A DNA stretch of 64,000 nucleotides from JAHCHG01 sp041394845 (GCA_041394845.1 JAWKHL010000004.1:1-64000); one strand, 5' to 3'; shown: positions 35,076 to 43,708, counted from the stretch's first letter. Numbers and translations are program-made. The notes: generated from the letters alone by a model not told the origin.

Positions 35076-37676
35076 TTAGTCTCCCGACAGAGCGCTGTCG
35101 CTCATCAGAAGCCCGTCCGACATCAAAAGTCCGTCCGACATCAGAAGCCCGTCGGCGAAAACCGAGCCGTCGGGCAGTCCCTGCGAGTCGCCGAAAGTTT
35201 CGCTGTAATCGGCAAACAATGTTCCGTCCGACATCAGAAGTCCGTCCGACATCAATAATCCGTCCGACATCAGAAGTCCGTCCGACATCAATAATCCGTC
35301 CGACATCAGCATTCCGTCTGACATCAGAAGCCCGTCCGACATCAGAAGTCCCTGATCGTAAACCTTTTGGTATTTTTTGATCAGGTTTTCGCCGGTGATA
35401 TATCCCTTATCGACCACGATCCCGCCGGACCACAGGAAATTATAATTCGAGATGGTCGTGTTCGGCGTCGGCATGATGCAGACCAACGGCAGGGAACAGG
35501 CCGAAAGCATCGGGGTTCCGAGCGGGGTCTGATTGTTGAGATCCCTTCTGATACTGCGGCTTAACCTGACCGCGCCCTCGATGTTCAATTGCCCGGCTCC
35601 CTGCTCCAGAGTGTTGAAGCCCTGAAGCTGCTGAGCCGTGTACATCAAAGCCATTTTGACCATATTCGGCGACATATTCGGATTTTCCTGAAGCATCATC
35701 GCCACCGTTCCGGCGACGACCGGAGTCGCCATCGAGGTTCCGCTCAGGTACATCAGTTTCTCCCTGTAATTGGTCGGCGAACTGGCATACTGAAGCTGAG
35801 GATTCTCGTCATAAAGCTTGTTGTATCTGGATTTGGCCGCCAGAAGCTTGTTGCCCGGCGCGACCAGATCGGGTTTGATCAGATTGTCATAATGCTTGAC
35901 GCCAGCCGTGTCGGTCCAAAAGGAGCGGGTCGGCCCGCGCGAGCTGTAGGTCGTCACCCCGTCATCGCTCCGGACATTGGTCTTGAAAGTATTGCTGGCG
36001 CCGACGGTGATCGCCGAAGGCTCGTTGCCGGGCGAATGGATTCCGCCGTACACCTTTTGTCCGTTGGAGTTTTTACCGTTGTTTCCGGCCGCCACGACGA
36101 CGACGATCCCGGCGTCGACCAACTGACGGACGGCCCGGCACAGAGGATCGTTCCGGTAGGATTCGATGGCCGGAGCGCCGAGGCTCATATTGACCACCCG
36201 GATATTATAGACATTCTTTTTCTCCAGAACCCGGTTGAGCGCCTGCAAAGCGCCGGCCACCGTTCCGACACCGTTGTTGTTCAAAACCCGCAAATTGATA
36301 ACCGTCGATTTGCTGGCGATCCCCCGGAAATTTGAAAGCGAAGACGTTCCGTCAACGCCCGCCGCCAAACCGGCCACGTGCGTTCCGTGCCCGTATTTGT
36401 CCCCGGTTGTCCAATCGCCGGTGAAATCCTCTTCGTAGATCACCCGCTGAGGGTTGCTTCCCGGCGAACTGGCAAAGGAATAATGCAGATTTTCGATCCC
36501 CGAATCGAGGATGGCGATCCCGATCCCGTTGCCGTAGTTTCCGCCCAAAAGCAGCGAAGCATTGCGGGCCGCTTTGGCTCCGGTCGTCGTTTCCAGATGA
36601 TTGTTGGCCTCGTCGTTGGTCGAAGAATTGCCGCTCGAATCGCCGCCTCCGACCCCGTTGTTGCCGTTGCCGGTAATGACATTTAGGATTCCCCGGATCA
36701 GCTGGGTCGATTGCAGAGAATTGTTGAGCGAAAGATGGGCGGCGGCCTGATTTCCGGCGACCGCATCGACATACCGGACGGGAAGATTGACTTCCATCAT
36801 CCCGAGGTTTTCCATCTTCCGGACGACCTGCGCCTGATTGCTGTTGAGCAGGCGGGTCAGTTCGGCCATATTCGCCCGGTTGGTCTGGATGATGATATTG
36901 GCGTTGTCGTTCGGCCCGGCGTTTCTCATCAGATCCCGCAGATCCGGGGAAACCTTGTCGCCGACGAACGAATCTTCGTCGCCGCCCTCTCCCGCGCCGG
37001 TCAGGTCAAATTTGGCAAAATGCCTGTTCATCCCGGCGTCAAAGGCCACCTCGGTTTGATAAGCCTCGAAGGTCCCGGCGCCGATCGTTCTGACTTTTCC
37101 TTCGGTGATCGATCTCCGCAAAGTCCGGGCGACGGCCGCACCGAAAACCGGATTGTCTTTGGAAAAGGCCGAAAGATCCGGGACGAAAAGAAGCGGGTTG
37201 TCCCGGTCGGCCGCGATCTGATTTAAGATGTTCTGCAATTTGGCTTCAAGACCGGCGACGTCTTTCGATTCGGCCAAAAGACCGCCGAAATCGATCTGCA
37301 GAATCCTTTTGTTTCCGAAGTTTTCCGAAGTGGCTCCGGCGGCCAGACGAGCCGCCAGATTTTCGACCACGGCATCTTTCAGATAGCTGTTATGGTCATC
37401 GACGATGATGATGCCTTTCAGTCGATTACCGGCCAGGGTCTTTTCCAACCCATCGGTTTGTTTCTCGACGCCGGGCGTCGGAGCCAAATTCCCCTCGGCC
37501 GCCTGCCGCGTCAGATCGCGGACGAATTTTAGCGGCAATTGGTTTTGTCCGGCGTTTTTTTCGTTTTTCACCGAACCGGTTTGAGGACCGACCGTTTGCC
37601 CGAAAGTTATCCCCGCAAACAACTGCGTTAAAACCACCAGGCTTGCCACAATGGTTGTAAGGTTTTTATTAATCAT
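35076..37676 (-). CDS. Secreted S8 subtilase A with degenerate ClpB-like AAA+ module and LLMSDG repeats
   Basis: An 866-residue protein. Signal peptide (residues 1-26), then residues ~53-226 read like the first AAA+ domain of ClpA/ClpB: RDLTRQAAEGNLAPTPG (compare the DLTxxAREGKLDPVIGR pattern), RILQIDFGGLLAESKDVAG, NPLLFVPDLSAFSKDNPVFG and VRTIGAGTFEAYQTEVAFDA. The Walker A and B residues are gone (VDDHNSYLKDAVV, LLFVPDLSAF), so no ATP use is expected. Residues ~257-325 look like an inhibitor I9-type propeptide. The subtilase triad is Asp391 (AILDSGI), His430 (GHGTHVAG) and Ser648 (SGTSMATP). The tail has seven [LM]LMSDG units, TLFADYSETFGD, and three more. A sigma-54 promoter and palindrome lie upstream. 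Confidence 0.92.
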   Translation of the reverse strand: MINKNLTTIVASLVVLTQLFAGITFGQTVGPQTGSVKNEKNAGQNQLPLKFVRDLTRQAAEGNLAPTPGVEKQTDGLEKTLAGNRLKGIIIVDDHNSYLKDAVVENLAARLAAGATSENFGNKRILQIDFGGLLAESKDVAGLEAKLQNILNQIAADRDNPLLFVPDLSAFSKDNPVFGAAVARTLRRSITEGKVRTIGAGTFEAYQTEVAFDAGMNRHFAKFDLTGAGEGGDEDSFVGDKVSPDLRDLMRNAGPNDNANIIIQTNRANMAELTRLLNSNQAQVVRKMENLGMMEVNLPVRYVDAVAGNQAAAHLSLNNSLQSTQLIRGILNVITGNGNNGVGGGDSSGNSSTNDEANNHLETTTGAKAARNASLLLGGNYGNGIGIAILDSGIENLHYSFASSPGSNPQRVIYEEDFTGDWTTGDKYGHGTHVAGLAAGVDGTSSLSNFRGIASKSTVINLRVLNNNGVGTVAGALQALNRVLEKKNVYNIRVVNMSLGAPAIESYRNDPLCRAVRQLVDAGIVVVVAAGNNGKNSNGQKVYGGIHSPGNEPSAITVGASNTFKTNVRSDDGVTTYSSRGPTRSFWTDTAGVKHYDNLIKPDLVAPGNKLLAAKSRYNKLYDENPQLQYASSPTNYREKLMYLSGTSMATPVVAGTVAMMLQENPNMSPNMVKMALMYTAQQLQGFNTLEQGAGQLNIEGAVRLSRSIRRDLNNQTPLGTPMLSACSLPLVCIMPTPNTTISNYNFLWSGGIVVDKGYITGENLIKKYQKVYDQGLLMSDGLLMSDGMLMSDGLLMSDGLLMSDGLLMSDGLLMSDGTLFADYSETFGDSQGLPDGSVFADGLLMSDGLLMSDGLLMSDSALSGD
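35093..35352 (-). repeat. 18-bp coding repeats (LLMSDG) in subtilase A
   Basis: Repeats of about CATCAGAAGTCCGTCCGA on the plus strand; seven units, a spacer with SETFG, then three units. Coding, not CRISPR. Confidence 0.95.
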
Positions 37677-37729
37677 ATTTTGAGTTCCAAAATCATTCTT
37701 GATTACAGAGTTCCAACCGCAATCTTTTT

Positions 37730-37747
37730 AAGCAACCATTGTGCCAA
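37730..37747 (-). promoter_or_regulatory. Sigma-54 (-24/-12) promoter of subtilase A
   Basis: On the minus strand: TTGGCACAATGGTTGCTT. The GG and GC are 12 bases apart as in the consensus TGGCAC-N5-TTGC. Transcription would start near 37720, about 44 bases before the ATG. Confidence 0.75.
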
Positions 37748-37807
37748 CTTTATGTGATCGGCTAAGTGTCCGTAATTGCGGGGCTTCGTCGAATCACGGA
37801 TTCTCTC

Positions 37808-37836
37808 ATCGGTCAAATTGAGTCAATTTGACCGAT
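37808..37836. promoter_or_regulatory. Perfect 14-bp inverted repeat upstream of subtilase A
   Basis: ATCGGTCAAATTGA, one base, then TCAATTTGACCGAT: perfect arms. It lies about 60-90 bases upstream of the -24 element, the usual place for a sigma-54 activator (enhancer-binding protein) site. A near-identical pair precedes subtilase B. Confidence 0.7.
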
Positions 37837-38014
37837 TTTTACTGTTCAGTTTGAAAGGATTTTCTAATTGGATTTGTCTTTGAACTCCCGCACTTACGGG
37901 TCTAAAAGCAAATCCCATAGCCTTTGACGATTACCGAAAGCCGTGTGAATTTCGCCCGTCAAAACCGGGGGAGGTCTGCCGGAACTTTTGATTTTCCGAA
38001 AAGCCGATCCTCAT

Positions 38015-38060
38015 AAAAAAAGACGGGCCGCCCTCAAGTTCAGGCGGCCCGTCTTTTTTT
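38015..38060. terminator. Terminator of subtilase B
   Basis: AAAAAAAGACGGGCCGCC and GGCGGCCCGTCTTTTTTT form a perfect 18-bp stem with a 10-base loop, 17 bases past the stop. Works in both directions. Confidence 0.95.
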
Positions 38061-38076
38061 ATAAAGCCATTTGGTT

Positions 38077-40590
38077 TTACTGCATTCCGGAGGTGTTATC
38101 GCCTTTGAGCAGAGCGCGACTGCTGCTGCTGAAAGTCGTATCGCTCATCAGCATTCCGTCAGACATCAGCATCCCGTCGCTCATCAGCATTCCGTCCGAC
38201 ATCAGCATTCCGTCCGACATCAGCATTCCGCTGCCGAAAGTTTCGCTCCAATCGAGGAACAAAACCCCGTCCGACATCAGCATTCCGTCCGACATCAGCA
38301 TTCCATCCGACATCAACATTCCGTCCGACATCAACATTCCATCCGACATCAGCATCCCGTCCGACATCAGCATTCCGTCAGACATCAGCATTCCCAGGCC
38401 ATAGATCTTTTGATAATCGGTGATCAGTTTGCTGCTTTGGACGTAGCCTTGATCGACAATCATTCCCTGCGACCAGTTGACGTTTTGACCGGCGATGACC
38501 GAGGTCTGGAGCGGCAGTTGGGTCGAGGTCAGAAGGGGTGCGCCCAAAACGGTCTGATCATTGAGGTCGGTGCGGATCATTTTCGCCAGACGGACAGCGC
38601 CCTCGATGTTGAGTTCACCGGCGCCCTGCTCCAGTTGATTGAAACCGGCCAGCGGTTGAGCCGTGTACATCAGGATCATCTTGACCATGTTCGGCGTCAG
38701 ATTCGGATTGGCCTGCAAGATCAGCGCGACTGCGCCGCTGACGACCGGCGTGGCCATCGAGGTTCCCGAAAGCCGCATCAGACGGGTTTTATCATCATTG
38801 GTATTATTGGCCAGCAAAGAGCTTTCCAAACTGAGAAGTTCGTTTTTCTTGGCGGCCGCCGCGATGATCTTGTTACCCGGAGCGACGATCTCCGGTTTGA
38901 CCAGATGGTCGAAATGCCGGACTCCGGCTTCGTCGGTCCAGAACGAACGGGTCGGCCCGCGCGAACTGTAGGTGGTGATCCCGTCATCGCTTCTGACATC
39001 GGTTCCGAAAGTGTTGGTCGCTCCGACCGTTAACACCGTCGGATCGTTGCCGGGCGAATGGATCATTCCGTAAAGTTTGTTTCCGTCGGCGTCTTTGCCG
39101 TCGTTGCCGGCGGCGGCGACGACGACGACCCCGGCGGCGGTCAGTTTCCGAACCGCCCGGCACAGCGGATCGTTGCGCCAGGTTTCGATGGCCGGAGTGC
39201 CGAGGCTCAGATTGACGACGCGAATATTGTAGTTATTTTTTTCTCTTAAAACCCAATCGAGGGCCTTGATCAGATCGGCCGTTTTACCCCGACCGTCATT
39301 ATCGAGCACTCTCAGGGCGATGATATTGGCCCCCGACGCGATACCTTTGTAATTGCCCAATTCCGCGATCGAATCGGCATCTCCGGGTTTTCCGCCGTTA
39401 CCGGCGACGATCCCGGCCACGTGGGTCCCGTGTCCGAATTTGTCCTCTTTTCCGCCGGTGGCGAAATCCTGGACCTTGGCCACCCGGCTTTGTCCGTCGG
39501 AGTTCAAGAAAGCATCGTGATCCTTGTAGATGGCCGAATCGAGCACCGCGACGCCGATGCCGCGACCGTCGAAATTCTGATTTCCCGACACGGCCCGCAT
39601 CGCCAGAGCGCCGGTCGTCGCTTCGATATGTCCGAGATCGTTGGTTTTGCGAACCAGCGAGAGATGCTTGGCGTTTCCTCCGGCGACCAGTTGTTCGGCC
39701 GCTTTGAGAGGCATTTCCAGCACCAGCATTTCCAGAGCCCTGGCTTCGCTCAAGACCGTCACTTCGTTGGCCGCCAGCAAACTTCGCAGTTCCCGGTTAT
39801 CGATGTCGCCGGTTTGCAAAATGACCTCGGCCCGCTCCTCGGGGGACCTTCCGGCCATCAACTGACGGAGATCGGGCGAGATCTTGTCGCCGACGAAAGG
39901 ATCGTCGATGTCTTCCTGTGAAAGGTTCAATTCGACCTTTTGGAAATAATTTTTCAGTTGCGGGTCAAAAGCGATATTTCGCTGGTAATCTTCGTAAGTG
40001 CCCGCCAGCATGATCTGAACCTTATCATTGGCGACCATCTGCCGGAGATGTCGGGCAACGGTTTGGCCGTAGGCCGGGTTATCGCGGTTAAAACCGTCCA
40101 ACCCGTTTAAAACCAAAATGACCTTTTCCTTTGATCTTTCGATCTCGGACAATTTTTGCTCAAAAATGGCTTCGGCTCCGGCGCGGTCTTTCGTATCGGA
40201 AAGGATCGAATCGAAATCCAGTTCGATCACCCTTTCGGCCTTGAGTCGGGCCGGGGCCTTTGGTCCGACCATCTTCAGAGCCAGACTGTCGGCGATGATT
40301 GATCTTCCGTCGGCGAGTTGTCCGACCAGAACGGGGTTTTTCCTGTCGGTCGAGGTCAGAACCCCGATGACCCGATCGGTTTCCGTTTCGATCCCGCTGA
40401 CCGGCAAGATCCGGCCTTCGCGGGCCATTTCCGTAATGTCCGACCAATAGGAAGGACTCTCCTTTGCAACCGATTTACCTGGGGGGATGGAAACCGGTTT
40501 CTGCGAAATCTGGCCAAGACCGGTGGACGTCAGAAAAAGTCCCAGCAGAGCCGCAGTGGTGAAAAATTTTGAAAGCTTTTGAAAAAACAT
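38077..40590 (-). CDS. Secreted S8 subtilase B with degenerate ClpB-like AAA+ module and MLMSDG repeats
   Basis: An 837-residue paralog of subtilase A with the same layout. Signal peptide 1-26. The ClpA/B-like module (~50-222) is clearer here: ITEMAREGRILPVSGIETET, DRVIGVLTSTDRKNPVLVGQ (compare RTIQVLSRRTKNNPVLIGE), then QLADGRSII where GEPGVGKTAI is expected. ERVIELDFDSILSDTKDRAG, VILVLNGLDGFNRDNPAYGQ and IMLAGTYEDYQRNIAFDPQL follow. Walker A Gly-Lys-Thr and Walker B Asp-Glu are lost. The I9-like propeptide is ~253-315. Triad Asp351 (AVLDSAI), His387 (GHGTHVAG) and Ser611 (SGTSMATP). The tail has seven MLMSDG units, VLFLDWSETFGSG, and five more. Confidence 0.93.
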   Translation of the reverse strand: MFFQKLSKFFTTAALLGLFLTSTGLGQISQKPVSIPPGKSVAKESPSYWSDITEMAREGRILPVSGIETETDRVIGVLTSTDRKNPVLVGQLADGRSIIADSLALKMVGPKAPARLKAERVIELDFDSILSDTKDRAGAEAIFEQKLSEIERSKEKVILVLNGLDGFNRDNPAYGQTVARHLRQMVANDKVQIMLAGTYEDYQRNIAFDPQLKNYFQKVELNLSQEDIDDPFVGDKISPDLRQLMAGRSPEERAEVILQTGDIDNRELRSLLAANEVTVLSEARALEMLVLEMPLKAAEQLVAGGNAKHLSLVRKTNDLGHIEATTGALAMRAVSGNQNFDGRGIGVAVLDSAIYKDHDAFLNSDGQSRVAKVQDFATGGKEDKFGHGTHVAGIVAGNGGKPGDADSIAELGNYKGIASGANIIALRVLDNDGRGKTADLIKALDWVLREKNNYNIRVVNLSLGTPAIETWRNDPLCRAVRKLTAAGVVVVAAAGNDGKDADGNKLYGMIHSPGNDPTVLTVGATNTFGTDVRSDDGITTYSSRGPTRSFWTDEAGVRHFDHLVKPEIVAPGNKIIAAAAKKNELLSLESSLLANNTNDDKTRLMRLSGTSMATPVVSGAVALILQANPNLTPNMVKMILMYTAQPLAGFNQLEQGAGELNIEGAVRLAKMIRTDLNDQTVLGAPLLTSTQLPLQTSVIAGQNVNWSQGMIVDQGYVQSSKLITDYQKIYGLGMLMSDGMLMSDGMLMSDGMLMSDGMLMSDGMLMSDGMLMSDGVLFLDWSETFGSGMLMSDGMLMSDGMLMSDGMLMSDGMLMSDTTFSSSSRALLKGDNTSGMQ
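38136..38398 (-). repeat. 18-bp coding repeats (MLMSDG) in subtilase B
   Basis: Repeats of about CATCAGCATTCCGTCCGA on the plus strand: seven copies, a SETFG spacer, five copies. The period is exactly six codons. Confidence 0.95.
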
Positions 40591-40665
40591 AAAAATTTGC
40601 CCCTTGTTTCCCTTGAAAAAACCGTTTATTTCAAAACTGATAGGGTTCTCTCACATCTGACGTTC

Positions 40666-40682
40666 AAGCAAACGCTGTTCCA
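40666..40682 (-). promoter_or_regulatory. Sigma-54-like (-24/-12) promoter of subtilase B
   Basis: On the minus strand: TGGAACAGCGTTTGCTT. GG and GC have the required 12-base spacing; one change from the TGGCAC half. Start of transcription would be near 40656, about 66 bases before the ATG. Confidence 0.65.
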
Positions 40683-40764
40683 TTTTTTCCAGATCCCCGT
40701 AACCCCTATGAAAACTGAGTTTACCGATATTCCGCAAATTTCCTGATGCTTTCAATAAAAAAGA

Positions 40765-40809
40765 AAATCGGTCAAACTGAATCATTCACAGAATCAATTT
40801 GACCGATTT
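40765..40809. promoter_or_regulatory. Inverted repeat upstream of subtilase B
   Basis: AAATCGGTCAAACTGA and TCAATTTGACCGATTT pair with one mismatch around 13 bases. The arm sequence is the same as at 37808-37836. It could be an activator site for the sigma-54 promoter or, less likely, a terminator of the oligopeptidase gene. Confidence 0.65.
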
Positions 40810-40810
40810 A

Positions 40811-40932
40811 GGTTTTGGATTTATTCGATTTCGGATTTGGGATTGCGGATTGCGGATCTGTTTTTAAGTAAACGCTTCGTCTCTAAGCAAACTGTCTTCC
40901 TTTCAAAAATTCCAAAATCCAAAATCCAAAAT
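40811..40932. repeat. Inverted heptamer arrays downstream of the oligopeptidase gene
   Basis: GATTTCGGATTTGGGATTGC and neighbours (40811-40860) face TCCAAAATCCAAAATCCAAA (40908-40932). The right array touches the oligopeptidase stop codon. Confidence 0.8.
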
Positions 40933-43058
40933 TACTTACTGATTCCCACCTCCGTCAGGGCGTAGGCGTAATCGAAAGCGACTTCTTTGAGGCGGTCGTA
41001 GCGGCCCGAGGAACCGCCGTGACCGGCGCCCATGTTGGTTTTCAGCAGAACGATGTTGTCGTCGGTTTTCAGATCGCGGACCTTGGCGACGAATTTGGCG
41101 CCTTCCCAGTAAGGCACCTGCGAGTCGTTGAGCGAGATCTCGACCAGCATGTTCGGGTAAGCCTGCGCCTTGACGTTGTCATACGGCGAGTATTTGATCA
41201 TATAATCGAACGCCTCTTTTTCGTTCGGATTGCCCCACTCGATCCATTCCTCGGTCGTCAGCGGCAATGTTTCGTCCATCATCGTGTTGATGACATCGAC
41301 GAACGGAACCTGAACGATGGCCGCCTTGAACGTTTCGGGCGACATATTGACGACCCCGCCCATCAGCATTCCCCCGGCGCTGCCGCCCTGAATGACCAGA
41401 CGGTCGCTCGAAGTGTATCTGTTTTCGATCAGCCATTTGGCCGAATCGATGAAATCGTAAAAGGTGTTCAGTTTTTTGAACATCCGTCCGTCGCGCCGCC
41501 ATTTTTCGCCCATTTCCGAGCCTCCGCGAATGTGGGCGATGGCGTAGATCATCCCGCGATCAACGAGCGACAGACGCGATGAACTGAAATTCGGGGTCAT
41601 CGAAAAACCGTAGGAACCGTAGGCGTAAAGCAGCATCGGCGCTTTGCCGTCGAGCCGGGTTCCCTTTTTCATCATCAGCGAAACCGGAACCTTGACGCCG
41701 TCCCGCGCCGTCGCCCAGACGCGTTTTGTCTCGTATTTGGTCTTGTCGTAACCGCCCAGGACCTCCATCTGCTTGAGCAGGCGGCTCTGGCCGGTCTTGA
41801 GATCGTATTCCATCGTCGAGTTCGGCGTCAGCATCGAAGCGTAGTAATACATAAAGGTCGGCGTGTCGAACTCGGCGTTTCCGCCGGCCATTCCCATCGT
41901 ATAAACGCTTTCCGGCGTTTTGACCCGTTTCCCTTTGCCGGTCTTCAGATCCATCACGCGCAGATATTCGAGTCCGTTTTCCAGTTCGGAAATGACGGCG
42001 TAGTCTTTGAAAAAATCCACTCCCTCGATCCGGACGGCGGGATCGTATTTGATGAATTCCTTCCAGTTCTTCTCGCTCGGGTCGGAAACCGGAGCCTTGA
42101 CGACGCGGTAATCTTCGGCCCCTTTGTTGGTGCGGATGTAAAATTCATCCCCGTAATGATCGACGCTGTATTCGTGCCCTTCTTCGCGCGGCAGAATGAC
42201 GGTCAGATCCGAGGTCGGGTCGTCGGCCGGAATGTAGCGGTATTCGTCCATCGTCTTGGCGCTCGAATCGAGAAAGATGATCTTTCGGTCGCGCGAACGT
42301 CCGGCGTAGATGTTGAAAAGCGGATCTTTTTCTTCGTACAGCAGTTCATTCTTTCCGGCCGCGATGTCGTGCCGCCAGAACTTGTCGCTTCGTTTGGAAA
42401 CCTCGTCCTCGGTCGTCAGAAACAGATATTTGCCGTCGTTCGACCAGTTGACCGTCGTCACGCGCTCGACCTCATTGGGCAGAACCTCGCCGGTCTTGAG
42501 ATCCTTGATCTGCAACTTGTACTGCCGGTAGCCGGTCGTGTCGATGGCGTAGGCCAGCCAGTTGCCGTCGTCGGAAACACGGAAATTGCTGATGGCGAAA
42601 TATTCGTGCCCCTCGGCCATTTTGTTCTGGTCGAGCAGAATTTCCGGATTTTTGCCGTCGCGGGTCTTGCTCCGCATATAGGTCGGATATTGTTTTCCTT
42701 CTTCGGTTTTGACGAAATACCAGTATTCGCCCAAGCGATACGGCACGCTCAGATCGGTTTGCTTGATCCGGCCGACGATCTCTTTGTAAAGATCATCGAC
42801 GAATTTTTTGTGCGGATTCATAAAACTCTCGGTATAAGCGTTCTCCGCCTTCAGATAATTGATGATCTCGGGATTTTTTTCCTTGCTCCGATCGCGCAGC
42901 CAGAAATAATCGTCGCGGATCTCGTCTCCGTGAATTTTGGTAACCTTCAGTTCTTTTTTTGCAACGGGTGGTTTCATATCTTCTTGGGCAACAATAACGG
43001 TGTTGCCGATCACAATCACAATGAATGCGAAAGATAAAACGTAAAACATTTCTCTCAT
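40932..43058 (-). CDS. Secreted prolyl oligopeptidase-family peptidase (oligopeptidase B-like, S9A)
   Basis: A 708-residue serine peptidase with an N-terminal signal peptide (FYVLSFAFIVIVIGNTVIVA). A beta-propeller follows (IHGDEIRDDYFWLRD, YPTYMRS, FRVSDDGNWLAYAIDTTG), then the alpha/beta-hydrolase domain: YAYGSYGFSM, AHIRGGSEMGEKWRRDG, nucleophile Ser in IQGGSAGGMLMGG, Asp in LNDSQVPYWE and His in MGAGHGGSSGRYD. The pattern is closest to oligopeptidase B, which cleaves short peptides after basic residues. Unlike most members it is exported. It may finish peptides produced by the two subtilases next to it. Confidence 0.93.
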   Translation of the reverse strand: MREMFYVLSFAFIVIVIGNTVIVAQEDMKPPVAKKELKVTKIHGDEIRDDYFWLRDRSKEKNPEIINYLKAENAYTESFMNPHKKFVDDLYKEIVGRIKQTDLSVPYRLGEYWYFVKTEEGKQYPTYMRSKTRDGKNPEILLDQNKMAEGHEYFAISNFRVSDDGNWLAYAIDTTGYRQYKLQIKDLKTGEVLPNEVERVTTVNWSNDGKYLFLTTEDEVSKRSDKFWRHDIAAGKNELLYEEKDPLFNIYAGRSRDRKIIFLDSSAKTMDEYRYIPADDPTSDLTVILPREEGHEYSVDHYGDEFYIRTNKGAEDYRVVKAPVSDPSEKNWKEFIKYDPAVRIEGVDFFKDYAVISELENGLEYLRVMDLKTGKGKRVKTPESVYTMGMAGGNAEFDTPTFMYYYASMLTPNSTMEYDLKTGQSRLLKQMEVLGGYDKTKYETKRVWATARDGVKVPVSLMMKKGTRLDGKAPMLLYAYGSYGFSMTPNFSSSRLSLVDRGMIYAIAHIRGGSEMGEKWRRDGRMFKKLNTFYDFIDSAKWLIENRYTSSDRLVIQGGSAGGMLMGGVVNMSPETFKAAIVQVPFVDVINTMMDETLPLTTEEWIEWGNPNEKEAFDYMIKYSPYDNVKAQAYPNMLVEISLNDSQVPYWEGAKFVAKVRDLKTDDNIVLLKTNMGAGHGGSSGRYDRLKEVAFDYAYALTEVGISK

Positions 43059-43708
43059 TTTGCCAAACTCCTTTTTATTCTTTAAGGGAAAGTAATATCG
43101 GTTTTACGTTTATTCTAAGTCTTTGTTTCTTTTTCGCAAAATCGGAAGCCCCCAACTTCCACGGATGACGATTGCCCTTTTGTCGCCTGAACGCGGCGGA
43201 CGACTGATCATTGATAAATGATCGATCAATAGTGTTAAAAAGGATATTCTGCCCACGAATGAACACGAAGTTACACGAATTTGTTTTAAATAATCGGACA
43301 AAAACGATCTAACCTAAAACAATTGGTTAAATTGTTGAAAATAGAACGATGGTTCTTACAATTAACAATTAACCATTTATGATTAACCACTTAATTTTTT
43401 TGAATTATTTAGTGTTCATTCGTGTTCATTCGTGGGCAGTCTCCTTTTTTATCAGCCCACATCCGTCCGATCCGTGCTCTGATTTTAATCTTTTTAACAG
43501 CAATGATGATCGATGATAAATGAATTGATCTTCCCTCCCCGTTAAAAAAAAATTGCATCCTTCTGTTAACGGTTTTCGTATCCGAAACATCTTTAATGAC
43601 AGCAGACCTGAAAAATTTGCTTTTTCAAAAATGTCGGGCGATGAACTGATTTTTTCCGCGCTTTCGCTCATTTTATAAAAACCTTTTATCGCCCGGCATA
43701 AAACCAAA
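43059..43708. other. Repeat-rich intergenic gap between oligopeptidase and sigma factor genes
   Basis: No convincing gene. It contains nested low-complexity inverted arms: GCCCACGAATGAACACGAAG (within 43250-43282) against GTTCATTCGTGTTCATTCGT (within 43410-43442). TGATAAATGATCGATCAAT-type units occur near 43205-43235 and 43500-43525, and AATTAACAATTAACCATTTA near 43355-43390. The sigma-factor promoter should be at the right end. Confidence 0.7.
43250..43442. repeat. Inverted CGTGTTCATT arrays
   Basis: Arms at 43250-43282 and 43410-43442 carry repeats of CGAATGAACA and its complement, with about 130 bases between. Confidence 0.75.

Larger units (their letters stand above)
37677..38076. other. 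Control region of subtilase A
   Basis: No gene. From right to left it holds the subtilase B terminator (38015-38060), a weak hairpin (37870-37915), the palindrome (37808-37836) and the -24/-12 promoter (37730-37747). Confidence 0.7.
40591..40931. other. Control region of subtilase B
   Basis: No gene. It holds a -24/-12 promoter (40666-40682), a long inverted repeat (40765-40809), and inverted heptamer arrays (40811-40860 with GGATTT orientation, 40908-40932 with AAATCC orientation). Confidence 0.7.

Noticed and set aside
37866..37990. Possible riboswitch between the two subtilase genes
   Set aside because: A small hairpin (37870-37915) exists, but it lies upstream of the proposed promoter and matches no riboswitch core I know.
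35093..38398. CRISPR-like arrays of 18-bp repeats
   Set aside because: The repeats are contiguous, have no spacers and are in frame, coding for MSDG hexapeptides.
43059..43708. tRNA or small RNA genes in repeat-rich gaps
   Set aside because: No cloverleaf or conserved RNA core found; the structure is explained by low-complexity inverted arrays.
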